Both the position numbers and the translations under genes were made by a program. A stretch of 64,000 bases of DNA. Source: Burkholderia stabilis. Lineage in GTDB: Bacteria > Pseudomonadota > Gammaproteobacteria > Burkholderiales > Burkholderiaceae. How positions within the stretch are numbered: the stretch's first letter is position 1; the number at the start of each line of letters is the position of its first letter. Where the stretch lies: NCBI RefSeq assembly GCF_001742165.1, contig NZ_CP016442.1, positions 1,612,001 to 1,676,000 on the forward strand, read 5' to 3'. Below, piece after piece: positions 8,828 to 20,400 of this stretch. The notes below the pieces were generated by a model. The model did no database searches, was not told the DNA's origin, and saw only the letters and a program-made list of their open reading frames with translations.

Positions 8828-8842
8828 GCACGCCGGGCGTGC
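8828..8842 (+). promoter_or_regulatory. Candidate NtrC-binding dyad
   Basis: GCACGCCGGGCGTGC is a perfect 15-base palindrome and fits the NtrC pattern GCAC-N7-GTGC. It lies only 12 bases before the -24 element, closer than usual for an enhancer site, so its role is uncertain. Confidence 0.4.
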
Positions 8843-8853
8843 ATTCGCACGAC

Positions 8854-8869
8854 TGGCACATGCCTTGCG
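8854..8869 (+). promoter_or_regulatory. Sigma-54 (RpoN) promoter of urtABCDE
   Basis: TGGCAC at 8854-8859 and TTGC at 8865-8868 are separated by five bases, and the invariant GG and GC are exactly ten bases apart, as in the -24/-12 consensus. Transcription should start near 8880, about 49 bases before urtA. Sigma-54 control by NtrC is usual for urea uptake genes. Confidence 0.78.
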
Positions 8870-8928
8870 TTACACGATGGCCGACGCCTTCAAGGCGCAC
8901 GCATATCCAACACGTCAAGGGGAACCCG

Positions 8929-10236
8929 ATGAAACGTCGCAGTCTGTTGAAGTTCGGTTCGATGGCCGGCGCGCTCGCGCTGGCGGGCAAGAGCCCGTTC
9001 GCGCACGCAGCCGATGCGGGCACCGGCCCGATCAAGGTCGGCATCCTGCACTCGCTGTCGGGCACGATGGCGATCTCCGAAACGTCGCTGAAAGACACGG
9101 CGCTGATGACGATCGCCGACATCAACAAGAGCGGCGGCGTGATGGGCCGCAAGCTCGAGCCGGTGGTGGTCGATCCCGCGTCGAACTGGCCGCTCTTCGC
9201 GGAGAAGGCGCGCCAGCTGCTCACGCAGGACAAGGTGGCATGCGTGTTCGGCTGCTGGACGTCGGTGTCGCGCAAGTCGGTGCTGCCGGTGTTCGAGGAA
9301 CTGAACGGGCTGCTCTACTACCCGGTGCAATACGAAGGCGAGGAAATGTCGCGCAACGTGTTCTACACGGGCGCCGCGCCGAACCAGCAGGCGATTCCGG
9401 CCGTCGAGTACCTGATGAGCGCGGAAGGCGGCGGCGCGAAACGCTTCTTCCTGCTCGGCACCGACTACGTGTATCCGCGCACGACCAACAAGATCCTGCG
9501 CGCGTTCCTGAAATCGAAGGGCGTGAAGGACGCCGATATTCAGGAAGTCTACACACCGTTCGGCCACAGTGATTACCAGACCATCGTCGCGAACATCAAG
9601 AACTTCTCGCAGGGCGGCAAGACGACCGTGATCTCGACGATCAACGGCGATTCGAACGTGCCGTTCTACAAGGAACTCGGCAACCAGGGGATCAAGGCGA
9701 CCGACGTGCCGGTCGTCGCATTCTCGGTCGGCGAGGAAGAGCTGCGCGGGATCGACACGAAACCGCTCGTCGGCCATCTCGCCGCGTGGAACTACTTCAT
9801 GTCGGTGAAGAACCCGACCAACACGAAGTTCAAGGACCAGTTCGCCGCGTGGGTGAAGGCGAACAACCTGCCGGGCGGCGCAAAGCGCGTGACCAACGAC
9901 CCGATGGAAGCGACTTACGTCGGCATCCACATGTGGAAACAGGCGGTCGAAAAAGCAAAGAGCACCGACGTCGACAAGGTGCGCGTCGCGATGATCGGCC
10001 AGACCGTCGCCGCGCCGTCGGGTTTCACGCTCGCGATGGACGGCAACCATCACCTGCACAAGCCGGTAATGATCGGCGAGATCCGCGGCGACGGGCAGTT
10101 CAACGTCGTGTGGAAAACGAAGACCGCGGTGCGCGCGCAGCCGTGGAGCCCGTTCATCGCCGGCAATCAGGGCAAGCCGGACATCGTCACGTCGATCCCG
10201 GCATTCCTGCGCCGGCAGCGCGCGGCGCTGGCCTGA
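8929..10236 (+). CDS. urtA: Urea ABC transporter, periplasmic substrate-binding protein
   Basis: A 435-residue periplasmic urea receptor of the branched-chain amino-acid-binding (LivJ-like) family. The signal peptide carries the twin-arginine motif R3-R4-S-L-L-K and a likely cleavage after AHA at residue 27, so export by Tat in folded form is expected. The mature N-terminus IKVGILHSLSGTMAISE and the conserved YPVQYEGEE and VYPRTTNKI blocks are typical of UrtA rather than amino-acid receptors. GGGG six bases before ATG 8929 supports this start. It is the first gene of urtABCDE and is separated from urtB by a hairpin. Confidence 0.95.
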   Translation: MKRRSLLKFGSMAGALALAGKSPFAHAADAGTGPIKVGILHSLSGTMAISETSLKDTALMTIADINKSGGVMGRKLEPVVVDPASNWPLFAEKARQLLTQDKVACVFGCWTSVSRKSVLPVFEELNGLLYYPVQYEGEEMSRNVFYTGAAPNQQAIPAVEYLMSAEGGGAKRFFLLGTDYVYPRTTNKILRAFLKSKGVKDADIQEVYTPFGHSDYQTIVANIKNFSQGGKTTVISTINGDSNVPFYKELGNQGIKATDVPVVAFSVGEEELRGIDTKPLVGHLAAWNYFMSVKNPTNTKFKDQFAAWVKANNLPGGAKRVTNDPMEATYVGIHMWKQAVEKAKSTDVDKVRVAMIGQTVAAPSGFTLAMDGNHHLHKPVMIGEIRGDGQFNVVWKTKTAVRAQPWSPFIAGNQGKPDIVTSIPAFLRRQRAALA

Positions 10237-10242
10237 CGCTGC

Positions 10243-10275
10243 GCGGGGCATCGCGCATCGCGCGCGACGCCCCGC
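10243..10275 (+). other. Stable hairpin between urtA and urtB
   Basis: GCGGGGC...GCCCCGC with an inner TCGCGC/GCGCGA stem and a 5-base loop forms a long hairpin just after the urtA stop, with no T-run. Hairpins here commonly stabilise the receptor mRNA and lower expression of the downstream permease genes. Confidence 0.45.
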
Positions 10276-10377
10276 TCGCATGCCGGTGCGAGCGAGCGCC
10301 GCGATTGCCGTGACGAACCGCAATCGCCGGCGCATCGCCGCACGAATCCGCTTTCCCACGCCCGACAGGATTTCCCG

Positions 10378-11997
10378 ATGCCTACACGCTTTCGCCGCGC
10401 CGCCGTCGCGATCGTCGCCTGCGCCGCTCTCGCGGGCGGGCTGCCGCGCGCCGCATTCGCGCTGACGGCCGCCGATACGGCCGCGCTCGCCGGCGACGAC
10501 TTCGACGCGAAAACGGCCGCGGTCGACCGGCTCGCCGCCGACACCGATCCGCGCGCCGTCGCGCTGCTCAACGCGCTGTCGACCGGCGACGCGCTCGCGA
10601 CCGGCGACGGCCGCCTGCTGATCCAGGCCGGCGACACCGCGCACGACGCGTTCACGCAAGCCGCGACGCCGGCCGGCGACGCGCAGCCCGTGATGCTGAA
10701 CAACCTGCTGCGCACGAAGATCGCCGGCGCGCTGTCGGGGCTCGCGCTCGCGTCGCCGGACGTTGCCGCGCGGCGCGACGCGATCGATGCGCTGCTGAAG
10801 TCGCCGGACCCGGCGCTCAAACCGATGATCGACCGCGCCCGCGCAAAGGAAACCGATCCCGCGCTGAAGCGTCGTCTCGACGCGCTGTGGGCGATCGCCG
10901 CGCTGCATGACGGCGATCCGGCGAAGCGTCTCGAAGCCGTGCAGGTCGTGGCTGCGCGCCGCGATCTCGACATGATCGAACAACTGCGCCCGCTCGTCGC
11001 GAAGAATGCCGACGGCAGCTTCGCGGAGCCCGACGCGCGCGTGCGCGATGCCGCGCAGCAGGGGCTCGATGCACTGCACACGCTGCAGCAGCGCGGCGAG
11101 ATCGTCGGCACCGTGTTCGCGGGCCTGTCGCTCGGCAGCGTGCTGCTGCTCGCGGCGCTCGGCCTCGCGATCACGTACGGGCTGATCGGCGTGATCAACA
11201 TGGCGCACGGCGAATTCCTGATGATCGGTGCGTACGCAACCTATGTCGTGCAGACGCTGATCCAGCGCTACGCGCCGGGCGCGTTCGACTGGTATCCGCT
11301 CGTCGCCGTGCCCGCGTCGTTCGCGGCGGCCGCGCTCGTCGGGATCGTGCTCGAACGGCTCGTGCTGCGCCACCTGTACGGCCGCCCGCTCGAGACGCTG
11401 CTCGCGACCTTCGGCGTGAGCCTGATCCTGATCCAGGGGACGCGCATGCTGTTCGGCGCGCAGAACGTGCAGGTCGTGAACCCGTCGTGGATGAGCGGCG
11501 GCGTGACCGTGATGCAGAACCTGATCCTGCCGTACAACCGGCTCGTGATCCTCGCGTTCGCGCTCGCGGTGGTGTTCGTTGCATGGGCCGTGCTGACCAA
11601 GACGCGGCTCGGCCTGTTCGTGCGCGCAGTGACGCAGAACCGCCGGATGGCCGCGTGCGTCGGCGTGAAGACCGCGCGCGTCGACGCGTATGCGTTCGCA
11701 TTCGGCGCGGGCATCGCGGGCCTCGGCGGCTGCGCGCTGTCGCAGATCGGCAACGTGGGCCCCGACCTCGGCCAGAACTACATCATCGATTCGTTCATGG
11801 CCGTCGTGCTCGGCGGCGTCGGGCAGATCGCCGGCACCGTGCTCGGCGGCTTCGGGCTCGGCCTCGTCAGCAAGGCGATCGAGCCGTTCTGGGGCGCCGT
11901 GCTCGCGAAGATCGCGGTGCTCGTGATGATCGTGCTGTTCATCCAGAAACGTCCGCAGGGCATGTTCGCCCCGAAGGGCCGCAGCGCGGAGGCGTGA
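10378..11997 (+). CDS. urtB: Urea ABC transporter, permease UrtB
   Basis: A 539-residue inner-membrane permease of the LivH family. Residues 1-29 look like a signal peptide ending ALA. About 200 residues of soluble helical region, probably periplasmic and typical of the long UrtB form, follow. Membrane helices begin near residue 243, with GLAITYGLIGVINMAHGE being the LivH signature. It pairs with UrtC to form the urea channel. The stop at 11995-11997 is one base before the urtC start, so translation is coupled. Confidence 0.94.
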   Translation: MPTRFRRAAVAIVACAALAGGLPRAAFALTAADTAALAGDDFDAKTAAVDRLAADTDPRAVALLNALSTGDALATGDGRLLIQAGDTAHDAFTQAATPAGDAQPVMLNNLLRTKIAGALSGLALASPDVAARRDAIDALLKSPDPALKPMIDRARAKETDPALKRRLDALWAIAALHDGDPAKRLEAVQVVAARRDLDMIEQLRPLVAKNADGSFAEPDARVRDAAQQGLDALHTLQQRGEIVGTVFAGLSLGSVLLLAALGLAITYGLIGVINMAHGEFLMIGAYATYVVQTLIQRYAPGAFDWYPLVAVPASFAAAALVGIVLERLVLRHLYGRPLETLLATFGVSLILIQGTRMLFGAQNVQVVNPSWMSGGVTVMQNLILPYNRLVILAFALAVVFVAWAVLTKTRLGLFVRAVTQNRRMAACVGVKTARVDAYAFAFGAGIAGLGGCALSQIGNVGPDLGQNYIIDSFMAVVLGGVGQIAGTVLGGFGLGLVSKAIEPFWGAVLAKIAVLVMIVLFIQKRPQGMFAPKGRSAEA

Positions 11998-11998
11998 C

Positions 11999-13186
11999 AT
12001 GACTTTCATTACCGATTCGATGTCGAACCCGGTTGCCGACGCGCCGAAACCCGCCGCCGCCGCCCGCACGGCAGACGGCTTCGCGCTCGGCCTGCCGCCG
12101 CGCCCCGCGCTGCTGTCGCGCCGCGCATGGCTCGCGCTCGTCGCGCTGTGCGTCGCGATCGGCGTCGGCGTGCCGCTCGCCGCGCTCGTCGCGCCCGAAG
12201 CGAGCGCGTTCCATCTGTCCGCTTACGCGATGACGCTCGCCGGCAAGCTGATGTGCTACGCGATCGCCGCGCTCGCGCTCGATCTCGTGTGGGGCTATTG
12301 CGGCATCCTGAGCCTCGGCCACGGGCTGTTCTTCGCGCTCGGCGGATATGCGATCGGCATGTACCTGATGCGCGAGATCGGCCGCGACGGCAAGTACGGC
12401 AGCGACCTGCCCGACTTCATGGTGTTCCTCGACTGGCACCAGTTGCCGTGGTACTGGAGCGGCACGCAGCATCTCGCGTGGGCGCTCGCGCTCGTCGTGC
12501 TCGTGCCGGCCGTACTCGCGTGGGTGTTCGGCTTCTTCACGTTCCGCTCGCGCGTGAAGGGCGTGTACCTGTCGATCATCACCCAGGCGCTGACATTCGC
12601 CGCGATGCTGCTGTTCTATCGCAACGAGACGGGCTTCGGCGGCAACAACGGGTTCACCGATTTCAAGCGCATCGCAGGCTTTGCGATCACGTCGCCCGGC
12701 ACGCGCACGGTGCTGTTGCTGCTGACGTTCGCGACGCTGGTGCTCGCGTTCATCGCCGCGCGCGCGATCGTCACGAGCAAGCTCGGGCGTGTCGTCACCG
12801 CCGTGCGCGACGGCGAGACGCGGCTGATGTTCCTCGGCTACAGCCCGCTTGCGTACAAGCTGTTCGTGTGGACCGTGTCGGCCGTGCTGTGCGGTATCGC
12901 AGGCGCGTTGTACGTGCCGCAGGTCGGCATCATCAATCCCGGCGAGATGTCGCCGGGCAATTCGATCGAGATGGCGATCTGGGTCGCGGTCGGCGGGCGC
13001 GGCACGCTGATCGGGCCGATCGTCGGCGCATTCGCGGTGAACGGCGCGAAGAGCTTTTTCACCGCGTACTTCGCCGAATACTGGCTGTTCTTCCTCGGCC
13101 TCATCTTCGTGCTCGTGCCGCTGCTGCTGCCGCGCGGGATCATGGGCCTCGTCGAAACCGTGCTCTCGAAAGGCAAACGCACATGA
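11999..13186 (+). CDS. urtC: Urea ABC transporter, permease UrtC
   Basis: A 395-residue LivM-family permease with a ~40-residue cytoplasmic leader and about nine hydrophobic helices. The block LDLVWGYCGILSLGHG and the EAA-like region near GGRGTLIGPIVGAF are LivM hallmarks. It forms a heterodimer with UrtB. It starts one base after the urtB stop, and its own stop overlaps the urtD start as ATGA. Confidence 0.94.
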   Translation: MTFITDSMSNPVADAPKPAAAARTADGFALGLPPRPALLSRRAWLALVALCVAIGVGVPLAALVAPEASAFHLSAYAMTLAGKLMCYAIAALALDLVWGYCGILSLGHGLFFALGGYAIGMYLMREIGRDGKYGSDLPDFMVFLDWHQLPWYWSGTQHLAWALALVVLVPAVLAWVFGFFTFRSRVKGVYLSIITQALTFAAMLLFYRNETGFGGNNGFTDFKRIAGFAITSPGTRTVLLLLTFATLVLAFIAARAIVTSKLGRVVTAVRDGETRLMFLGYSPLAYKLFVWTVSAVLCGIAGALYVPQVGIINPGEMSPGNSIEMAIWVAVGGRGTLIGPIVGAFAVNGAKSFFTAYFAEYWLFFLGLIFVLVPLLLPRGIMGLVETVLSKGKRT

Positions 13187-14040
13187 ACGGAACGGCCCTC
13201 TATCAATTCACGCCGCCGCCCGAGGACGAGCTGCTGGCCGTCAGCGGCACCGCATCGATGGGCCGCGTCGTGCCGCCCGGCATCGACACGTCGCACGGCA
13301 CGATCCTCTACCTCGAGGACATCGAGGTGAGCTTCGACGGCTTCCGCGCGCTGAAGAAGCTGTCGCTCGCGATCGACGCGGGCGAGCTGCGCTGCGTGAT
13401 CGGCCCGAACGGTGCCGGCAAGACGACGATGATGGACGTGATCACCGGCAAGACGCGCCCCGACGCGGGCAACGTGTTTCTCGGCCAGACGCTCGACCTC
13501 GCGCGCATGAGCGAGCCCGAGATCGCGCGTGCAGGCATCGGCCGCAAGTTCCAGAAGCCGACCGTGTTCGAGCAGCATCCGGTGTGGGAAAACCTCGAGC
13601 TCGCGATGCAGACCGACAAGGGCTGGCTCGCGTCGCTGCGCGCGCGGCTCGACCGCGCGGCACAGGCGAAGATCGAGGAGACGCTCGCGCTGATCGGCCT
13701 CGAAAGCCACGCGTACCGCGCGGCCGGCGAGCTGTCGCACGGGCAGAAGCAGCGGCTCGAGATCGGCATGCTGCTGATGCAGCGCCCCGCGCTGCTGCTG
13801 CTCGACGAGCCGGCAGCCGGGATGACCGACCACGAGACGATGGAACTCGCCGAGCTGCTGAACACGCTGCGCGGCACCTGCTCGATGATGGTCGTCGAGC
13901 ACGACATGGAATTCGTCGCGGCGCTCGCGGGCGACACGGGCCGCGTGACGGTGATGGCCGAAGGCGCGGTGCTCGCGCAAGGCACGCTCGATCAGGTCAA
14001 GCGCGACGACGCGGTGATCGAGTCTTACCTGGGACGATGA
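13183..14040 (+). CDS. urtD: Urea ABC transporter, ATP-binding protein UrtD
   Basis: A 285-residue LivG-type ATPase. Walker A GPNGAGKT is at 74-81, the ABC signature LSHGQ at 184-188 and Walker B LLLLDEP at 204-210. A ~40-residue N-terminal extension precedes the ATPase core, as in many UrtD proteins. The ATG at 13183 overlaps the urtC stop (ATGA), which decides the start. Together with UrtE it energises urea import. Confidence 0.94.
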   Translation: MNGTALYQFTPPPEDELLAVSGTASMGRVVPPGIDTSHGTILYLEDIEVSFDGFRALKKLSLAIDAGELRCVIGPNGAGKTTMMDVITGKTRPDAGNVFLGQTLDLARMSEPEIARAGIGRKFQKPTVFEQHPVWENLELAMQTDKGWLASLRARLDRAAQAKIEETLALIGLESHAYRAAGELSHGQKQRLEIGMLLMQRPALLLLDEPAAGMTDHETMELAELLNTLRGTCSMMVVEHDMEFVAALAGDTGRVTVMAEGAVLAQGTLDQVKRDDAVIESYLGR

Positions 14041-14044
14041 AACG

Positions 14045-14737
14045 ATGCTGAAGATCGATGCGCTGAACCAGTACTACGGCGGCAGCCACATCCTGCGCAA
14101 CGTGAACCTCGCCGCCGACGACGGCAAGCTCACCGTGCTGCTGGGCCGCAACGGCGTCGGCAAGAGCACGTTGCTGCGCTGCCTGATGGGCGTCGTCGCC
14201 GCGAAGAGCGGCGCCGTGTCGTGGCGCGGCAAGGCGCTCGGCGCGCTGCCGCCGTATGCGCGCGTCGCGGCCGGGCTCGCGTACGTGCCGCAGGGCCGCG
14301 ACATCTTCCCGCGGCTGACCGTCGAGGAAAACCTGCTGGTCGGCGCAGCGAGCCGGAAAGCGCCGTCGAAGGTGCCCGACCGCATCTACGATTTGTTCCC
14401 GGTGCTGAAGGACATGCGCGCACGACGCGGCGGCGACCTGTCGGGCGGCCAGCAGCAGCAGCTCGCGATCGGCCGCGCGCTGATGAGCGAGCCGCAGTTG
14501 CTGATCCTCGACGAGCCGACCGAAGGCATCCAGCCGTCGATCATCCAGGACATCGGCCGCACGCTGCGCCAACTCGTCGACGAATCGAAGATGACCGTGC
14601 TGCTCGTCGAACAGTATTACGACTTCGCGCGCTCGATCGCGGATCACTACTGGGTGATGAGCCGCGGCGAGATCGTCGCGGGCGGCGACGCGCGGGACAT
14701 GGAGACGAACGGCGTGCGCGAGCTGATCGCGGTGTAA
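14045..14737 (+). CDS. urtE: Urea ABC transporter, ATP-binding protein UrtE
   Basis: A 230-residue LivF-type ATPase with Walker A GRNGVGKS (34-41), signature LSGGQ (132-136) and Walker B LLILDEP (152-158). The following TEGIQPSIIQDI is characteristic of UrtE. It begins four bases after the urtD stop. It closes the transporter operon; ureD follows 154 bases later on the same strand. Confidence 0.94.
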   Translation: MLKIDALNQYYGGSHILRNVNLAADDGKLTVLLGRNGVGKSTLLRCLMGVVAAKSGAVSWRGKALGALPPYARVAAGLAYVPQGRDIFPRLTVEENLLVGAASRKAPSKVPDRIYDLFPVLKDMRARRGGDLSGGQQQQLAIGRALMSEPQLLILDEPTEGIQPSIIQDIGRTLRQLVDESKMTVLLVEQYYDFARSIADHYWVMSRGEIVAGGDARDMETNGVRELIAV

Positions 14738-14834
14738 CACACGGCGCGGCGGCGCGGCGGCGCTCCGGGGATTCTGCCGGCCGATGAACGGGATGCTTCC
14801 AGCGAATGCGGCATCTGCATTATTGTTCCGGTAG

Positions 14835-15767
<933 letters not shown>

Positions 15768-15873
15768 GCGCGTCCGGTCGCACGCACCGTTTCGGCGCAA
15801 CACCGCAACCGGCCTTGCACGCCGTTCATGCACTGTGCACCACGAGCGCGCATCGCGCCCCGCGCGGCGGCCA

Positions 15874-15889
15874 TGGCACGCGCCTTGCT
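15874..15889 (+). promoter_or_regulatory. Sigma-54 (RpoN) promoter of ureABCEFG
   Basis: TGGCAC at 15874-15879, five bases, then TTGCT at 15885-15889 matches the full -24/-12 consensus, with GG and GC ten bases apart. The expected start is near 15900, about 105 bases before ureA. A partial dyad (TGCAC...ATGCA) about 50 bases upstream could be an NtrC site. Confidence 0.8.
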
Positions 15890-16004
15890 CCTTACATAAC
15901 CGATACACGACGCACGCAAAACAGCGCGGTGCTAGGATGACCCGCGCGCCCGCCTGGTTGCGTGCGCACCGATAATAATTACGTTTTCCTGAACGTTTGC
16001 CTTC

Positions 16005-16307
16005 ATGAAACTGACTCCCCGAGAAAAGGACAAGCTGCTGATCTTCACGGCGGCGCTGCTGGCCGAACGCCGGCGCGCGCGCGGCCTGAAGCTCAACTAT
16101 CCGGAGGCGGTCGCCTTCATCACCGCCGCGCTGATGGAAGCCGCGCGCGACGGCAAGACCGTCGCCGAGGTGATGCACTACGGCACGACGCTGCTCACGC
16201 GCGACGACGTGATGGACGGCGTGCCGGAAATGATTCCCGACATCCAGGTCGAGGCGACCTTCCCCGACGGCACCAAGCTCGTGACCGTCCATCATCCGAT
16301 TCCGTGA
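16005..16307 (+). CDS. ureA: Urease gamma subunit
   Basis: A 100-residue structural subunit of urease, the nickel enzyme that hydrolyses urea to ammonia and carbamate. It starts [10 protein letters not shown] and carries the conserved LNYPEAVA and [15 protein letters not shown] blocks, both diagnostic. The separate gamma, beta and alpha subunits are the usual proteobacterial arrangement. It is the first gene after the second sigma-54 promoter; ureB follows 8 bases downstream. Confidence 0.97.
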
Positions 16308-16315
16308 GGCAACGC

Positions 16316-16621
16316 ATGATCCCCGGCGAAATCCTCACCGACGACGGCGAACACGAACTGAACGCGGGCCGCGAAACGCTGACGCTCGTCGTCGCGAACA
16401 CCGGCGACCGCCCGGTGCAGGTCGGCTCGCACTACCACTTCTTCGAAGTCAACGACGCGCTGTCGTTCGACCGTGCGGCCGCGCGCGGCTTCCGGCTCAA
16501 CATCGCGGCCGGCACGGCCGTGCGCTTCGAGCCGGGCCAGACGCGCACCGTCGAGCTCGTCGCGCTGGCAGGCGAGCGCACCGTCTACGGTTTTCAGGGC
16601 AAGGTGATGGGGCCGCTCTGA
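16316..16621 (+). CDS. ureB: Urease beta subunit
   Basis: A 101-residue subunit beginning MIPGEIL, with the family blocks [11 protein letters not shown] and [17 protein letters not shown]. It packs around the alpha subunit in the (alpha-beta-gamma)3 assembly. The start is fixed by the family N-terminus. Confidence 0.97.
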   Translation: MIPGEILTDDGEHELNAGRETLTLVVANTGDRPVQVGSHYHFFEVNDALSFDRAAARGFRLNIAAGTAVRFEPGQTRTVELVALAGERTVYGFQGKVMGPL

Positions 16622-16661
16622 GCGCGCGCCCCGCTCTTCAGGTCTTCAGGAACAGCACGAC

Positions 16662-18368
<1,707 letters not shown>

Positions 18369-18385
18369 TTTCCGGTTCCCGCCTC

Positions 18386-19015
18386 ATGCGCACCCTCGAC
18401 AAACGCATTGCCCCGAACGTGAAACTCGCCGCGTCGCTCGTCGCGCGCGCGCCGACGCTCACGCTCGCCTACGACGCCCGCTGCAAGAGCCGCCTCGCGG
18501 CCACGCTCGATACCGGCGAAGACGTCGCGGTGCTGCTGCCGCGCGGCACCGCGCTGCGCGACGGCGACGTGCTCGTCGCCGACGACGGCGCGCTCGTACG
18601 TATCGCCGCCGCGTCGGAAACCGTGCTGCGCGTGCGCGCGGCCGATCCGCTCACGCTGATGCGCGCCGCGTACCACCTCGGCAACCGCCACACGCCGGTC
18701 GAGATCGGCGACGGTTACCTGAAGCTCGAAGCCGATCCCGTGCTCGCGGACATGCTGCGCCGCCTCGGCACGCAGGTCGAGGAGACGAGCGCGCCGTTCC
18801 AGCCGGAAGCCGGCGCATACGGCGGCGGCCACAAGCACGGACACGATGCGACGTTCGCCGAGGACTATGCGCTTGCGCAGCAGGTGTTCGGCGAACACCA
18901 CGGACACTCGCACTCGCACTCGCACTCGCACTCGCACTCGCACGATCACGATCACGATCACGATCACCAGCATGGTCCCGGATGCGCGCACGGCCACGGC
19001 CATGACCACCACTGA
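18386..19015 (+). CDS. ureE: Urease nickel metallochaperone UreE with His-rich tail
   Basis: A 209-residue chaperone that delivers nickel to apo-urease. Residues 1-75 form the peptide-binding domain; the nickel-binding domain holds the conserved [12 protein letters not shown] block with the central histidine. The last ~40 residues are an unusually long histidine-rich tail: (HS)x6 followed by (HD)x4, then more HG/HD pairs to a terminal HH. The tail should bind several extra nickel ions. Its coding DNA is a hexanucleotide repeat array. The 3' end overlaps ureF by 14 bases. Confidence 0.95.
   Translation: MRTLDKRIAPNVKLAASLVARAPTLTLAYDARCKSRLAATLDTGEDVAVLLPRGTALRDGDVLVADDGALVRIAAASETVLRVRAADPLTLMRAAYHLGNRHTPVEIGDGYLKLEADPVLADMLRRLGTQVEETSAPFQPEAGAYGGGHKHGHDATFAEDYALAQQVFGEHHGHSHSHSHSHSHSHDHDHDHDHQHGPGCAHGHGHDHH
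18905..18964 (+). repeat. Hexanucleotide repeat array inside ureE
   Basis: Six perfect copies of CACTCG (18905-18940) are followed directly by four of CACGAT (18941-18964), encoding His-Ser and His-Asp pairs. Slippage would change tail length without breaking the frame. Confidence 0.95.
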
Positions 19016-19682
19016 ACTCGTCGCGCTGCTGCATCTCGCGTCGCCGGCGCTGCCGATCGGCGCGTTCAGCTATTCGCAGGGCCTCGAAGCCGCGCTCGAC
19101 GCGAACCTGATCCGCGATGCGGAATCCGCGCGCGACTGGATCGCGAGCGGCCTGACCGACGTGCTCGCGCACGGCGAGTTGCCGTTCCTCGCGCACCAGC
19201 TCGCGCGCTGGCACGCGCACGACGCGCCCGCGCTCGCCGCCGAAAACGCATGGTTCGTCGCGAGCCGCGAATCGGCGGAACTGCGCCGCGAAACCGAGCA
19301 GATGGGCTGGTCGCTCGCGCAGCTCTGCGCATCGCTCGAATGGGGCGATGCCGCGCGCCGCGCGACGCTCGCATCGCTGTCGCCGATCGCGCTGCCGACC
19401 GCGTTCGCATACGCAGCCGCCGCGCACGACGCCGGCGCCGACGCAACGCTCGCCGCGTACGCATTCGGCTGGGTCGAAAACCAGACGTCCGCCGCGCTGA
19501 AGGCCGTGCCGCTCGGCCAGCTCGCCGGGCAACGCATCATCGTCGCGCTGCGCGGCGCGATCGACGCGGCCGTGCGCCGCGCGCTCGCGACACCGCCCGA
19601 CGCCGTCAACACGTTCGCGCCGCAACTCGGCATCCTCTCCGCGCGGCACGAAACCCAGTACTCGCGCTTGTTCCGCTCCTGA
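19002..19682 (+). CDS. ureF: Urease accessory protein UreF
   Basis: A 226-residue all-helical accessory factor that joins UreD on apo-urease and gates UreG GTP hydrolysis. Conserved blocks are [21 protein letters not shown] at the N-terminus and [19 protein letters not shown] near 165-185. I use the ATG at 19002 (MTTTELVAL), inside the ureE 3' end. An in-frame upstream ATG would deepen the overlap and does not match the family start. Confidence 0.95.
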   Translation: MTTTELVALLHLASPALPIGAFSYSQGLEAALDANLIRDAESARDWIASGLTDVLAHGELPFLAHQLARWHAHDAPALAAENAWFVASRESAELRRETEQMGWSLAQLCASLEWGDAARRATLASLSPIALPTAFAYAAAAHDAGADATLAAYAFGWVENQTSAALKAVPLGQLAGQRIIVALRGAIDAAVRRALATPPDAVNTFAPQLGILSARHETQYSRLFRS

Positions 19683-19698
19683 ACCACGACGCCACACC

Positions 19699-20346
19699 AT
19701 GAACGCACCCGCCCCCTCCTCCGCCCGCCGCACGAAGAAACTGCCGCCGCTGCGCGTCGGCATCGGCGGCCCTGTCGGCTCCGGCAAGACCACGCTGCTC
19801 GAAATGCTGTGCAAGGCGATGCGCGAGCGCTACGACCTCGTCGCGATCACGAACGACATCTACACGAAGGAAGACCAGCGGCTGCTGACGGTGGCCGGCG
19901 CGCTGCCCGAGGAGCGCATCATGGGCGTCGAGACGGGCGGCTGCCCGCACACGGCGATCCGCGAGGATGCGTCGATCAACCTCGAAGCCGTCGACCGGAT
20001 GCTGTCGCGCTTTCCCGACGCCGACATCGTGTTCATCGAATCGGGCGGCGACAATCTCGCAGCCACGTTCAGCCCCGAGCTGTCGGACCTGACGATCTAC
20101 GTGATCGACGTCGCGGGCGGCGAGAAGATTCCGCGCAAGGGCGGCCCCGGCATCACGAAATCGGACCTGCTCGTGATCAACAAGACCGACCTCGCGCCGC
20201 TGGTCGGCGCGAACCTCGACGTGATGGCGTCCGACACGAAGAAGATGCGCGGCGAGCGGCCCTACGTGATGACGAACCTGAAGGCGCTCGAAGGCGTCGC
20301 GGACGTGATCGCGTTCATCGAGAAGAAGGGTTTGCTGACGGTCTGA
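19699..20346 (+). CDS. ureG: Urease accessory GTPase UreG
   Basis: A 215-residue SIMIBI-class GTPase that powers nickel insertion. The P-loop GPVGSGKT is at 24-31. The nickel-binding C-P-H motif lies in [11 protein letters not shown], and NKTD is the guanine-specificity motif. It is the last gene of the urease operon; waaA converges on it 54 bases away across a GC hairpin. Confidence 0.97.
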   Translation: MNAPAPSSARRTKKLPPLRVGIGGPVGSGKTTLLEMLCKAMRERYDLVAITNDIYTKEDQRLLTVAGALPEERIMGVETGGCPHTAIREDASINLEAVDRMLSRFPDADIVFIESGGDNLAATFSPELSDLTIYVIDVAGGEKIPRKGGPGITKSDLLVINKTDLAPLVGANLDVMASDTKKMRGERPYVMTNLKALEGVADVIAFIEKKGLLTV

Positions 20347-20352
20347 GCGGCA

Positions 20353-20377
20353 GCGCGGCGGCCTGACGCCGCCGCGC
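20353..20377. terminator. GC hairpin between ureG and waaA
   Basis: The perfect 10-bp stem GCGCGGCGGC/GCCGCCGCGC with a 5-base loop sits between two convergent genes. There is no T-run, so termination may need Rho. Confidence 0.5.
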
Positions 20378-20400
20378 GTGCCCGGGCGGCATTGCGCCGC

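Larger units (their letters stand above)
8619..8928 (+). other. urt regulatory region
   Basis: This 310-base stretch between the rhodanese terminator and urtA holds the sigma-54 promoter and an NtrC-like dyad, listed separately. Two loose TGCACC half-sites also occur near 8728 and 8753. No coding frame in it looks real. Confidence 0.55.

Noticed and set aside
8890..12069. Very long minus-strand open frame opposite urtA and urtB
   Set aside because: Low-complexity His/Arg/Ala composition, antisense to clearly conserved transporter genes.
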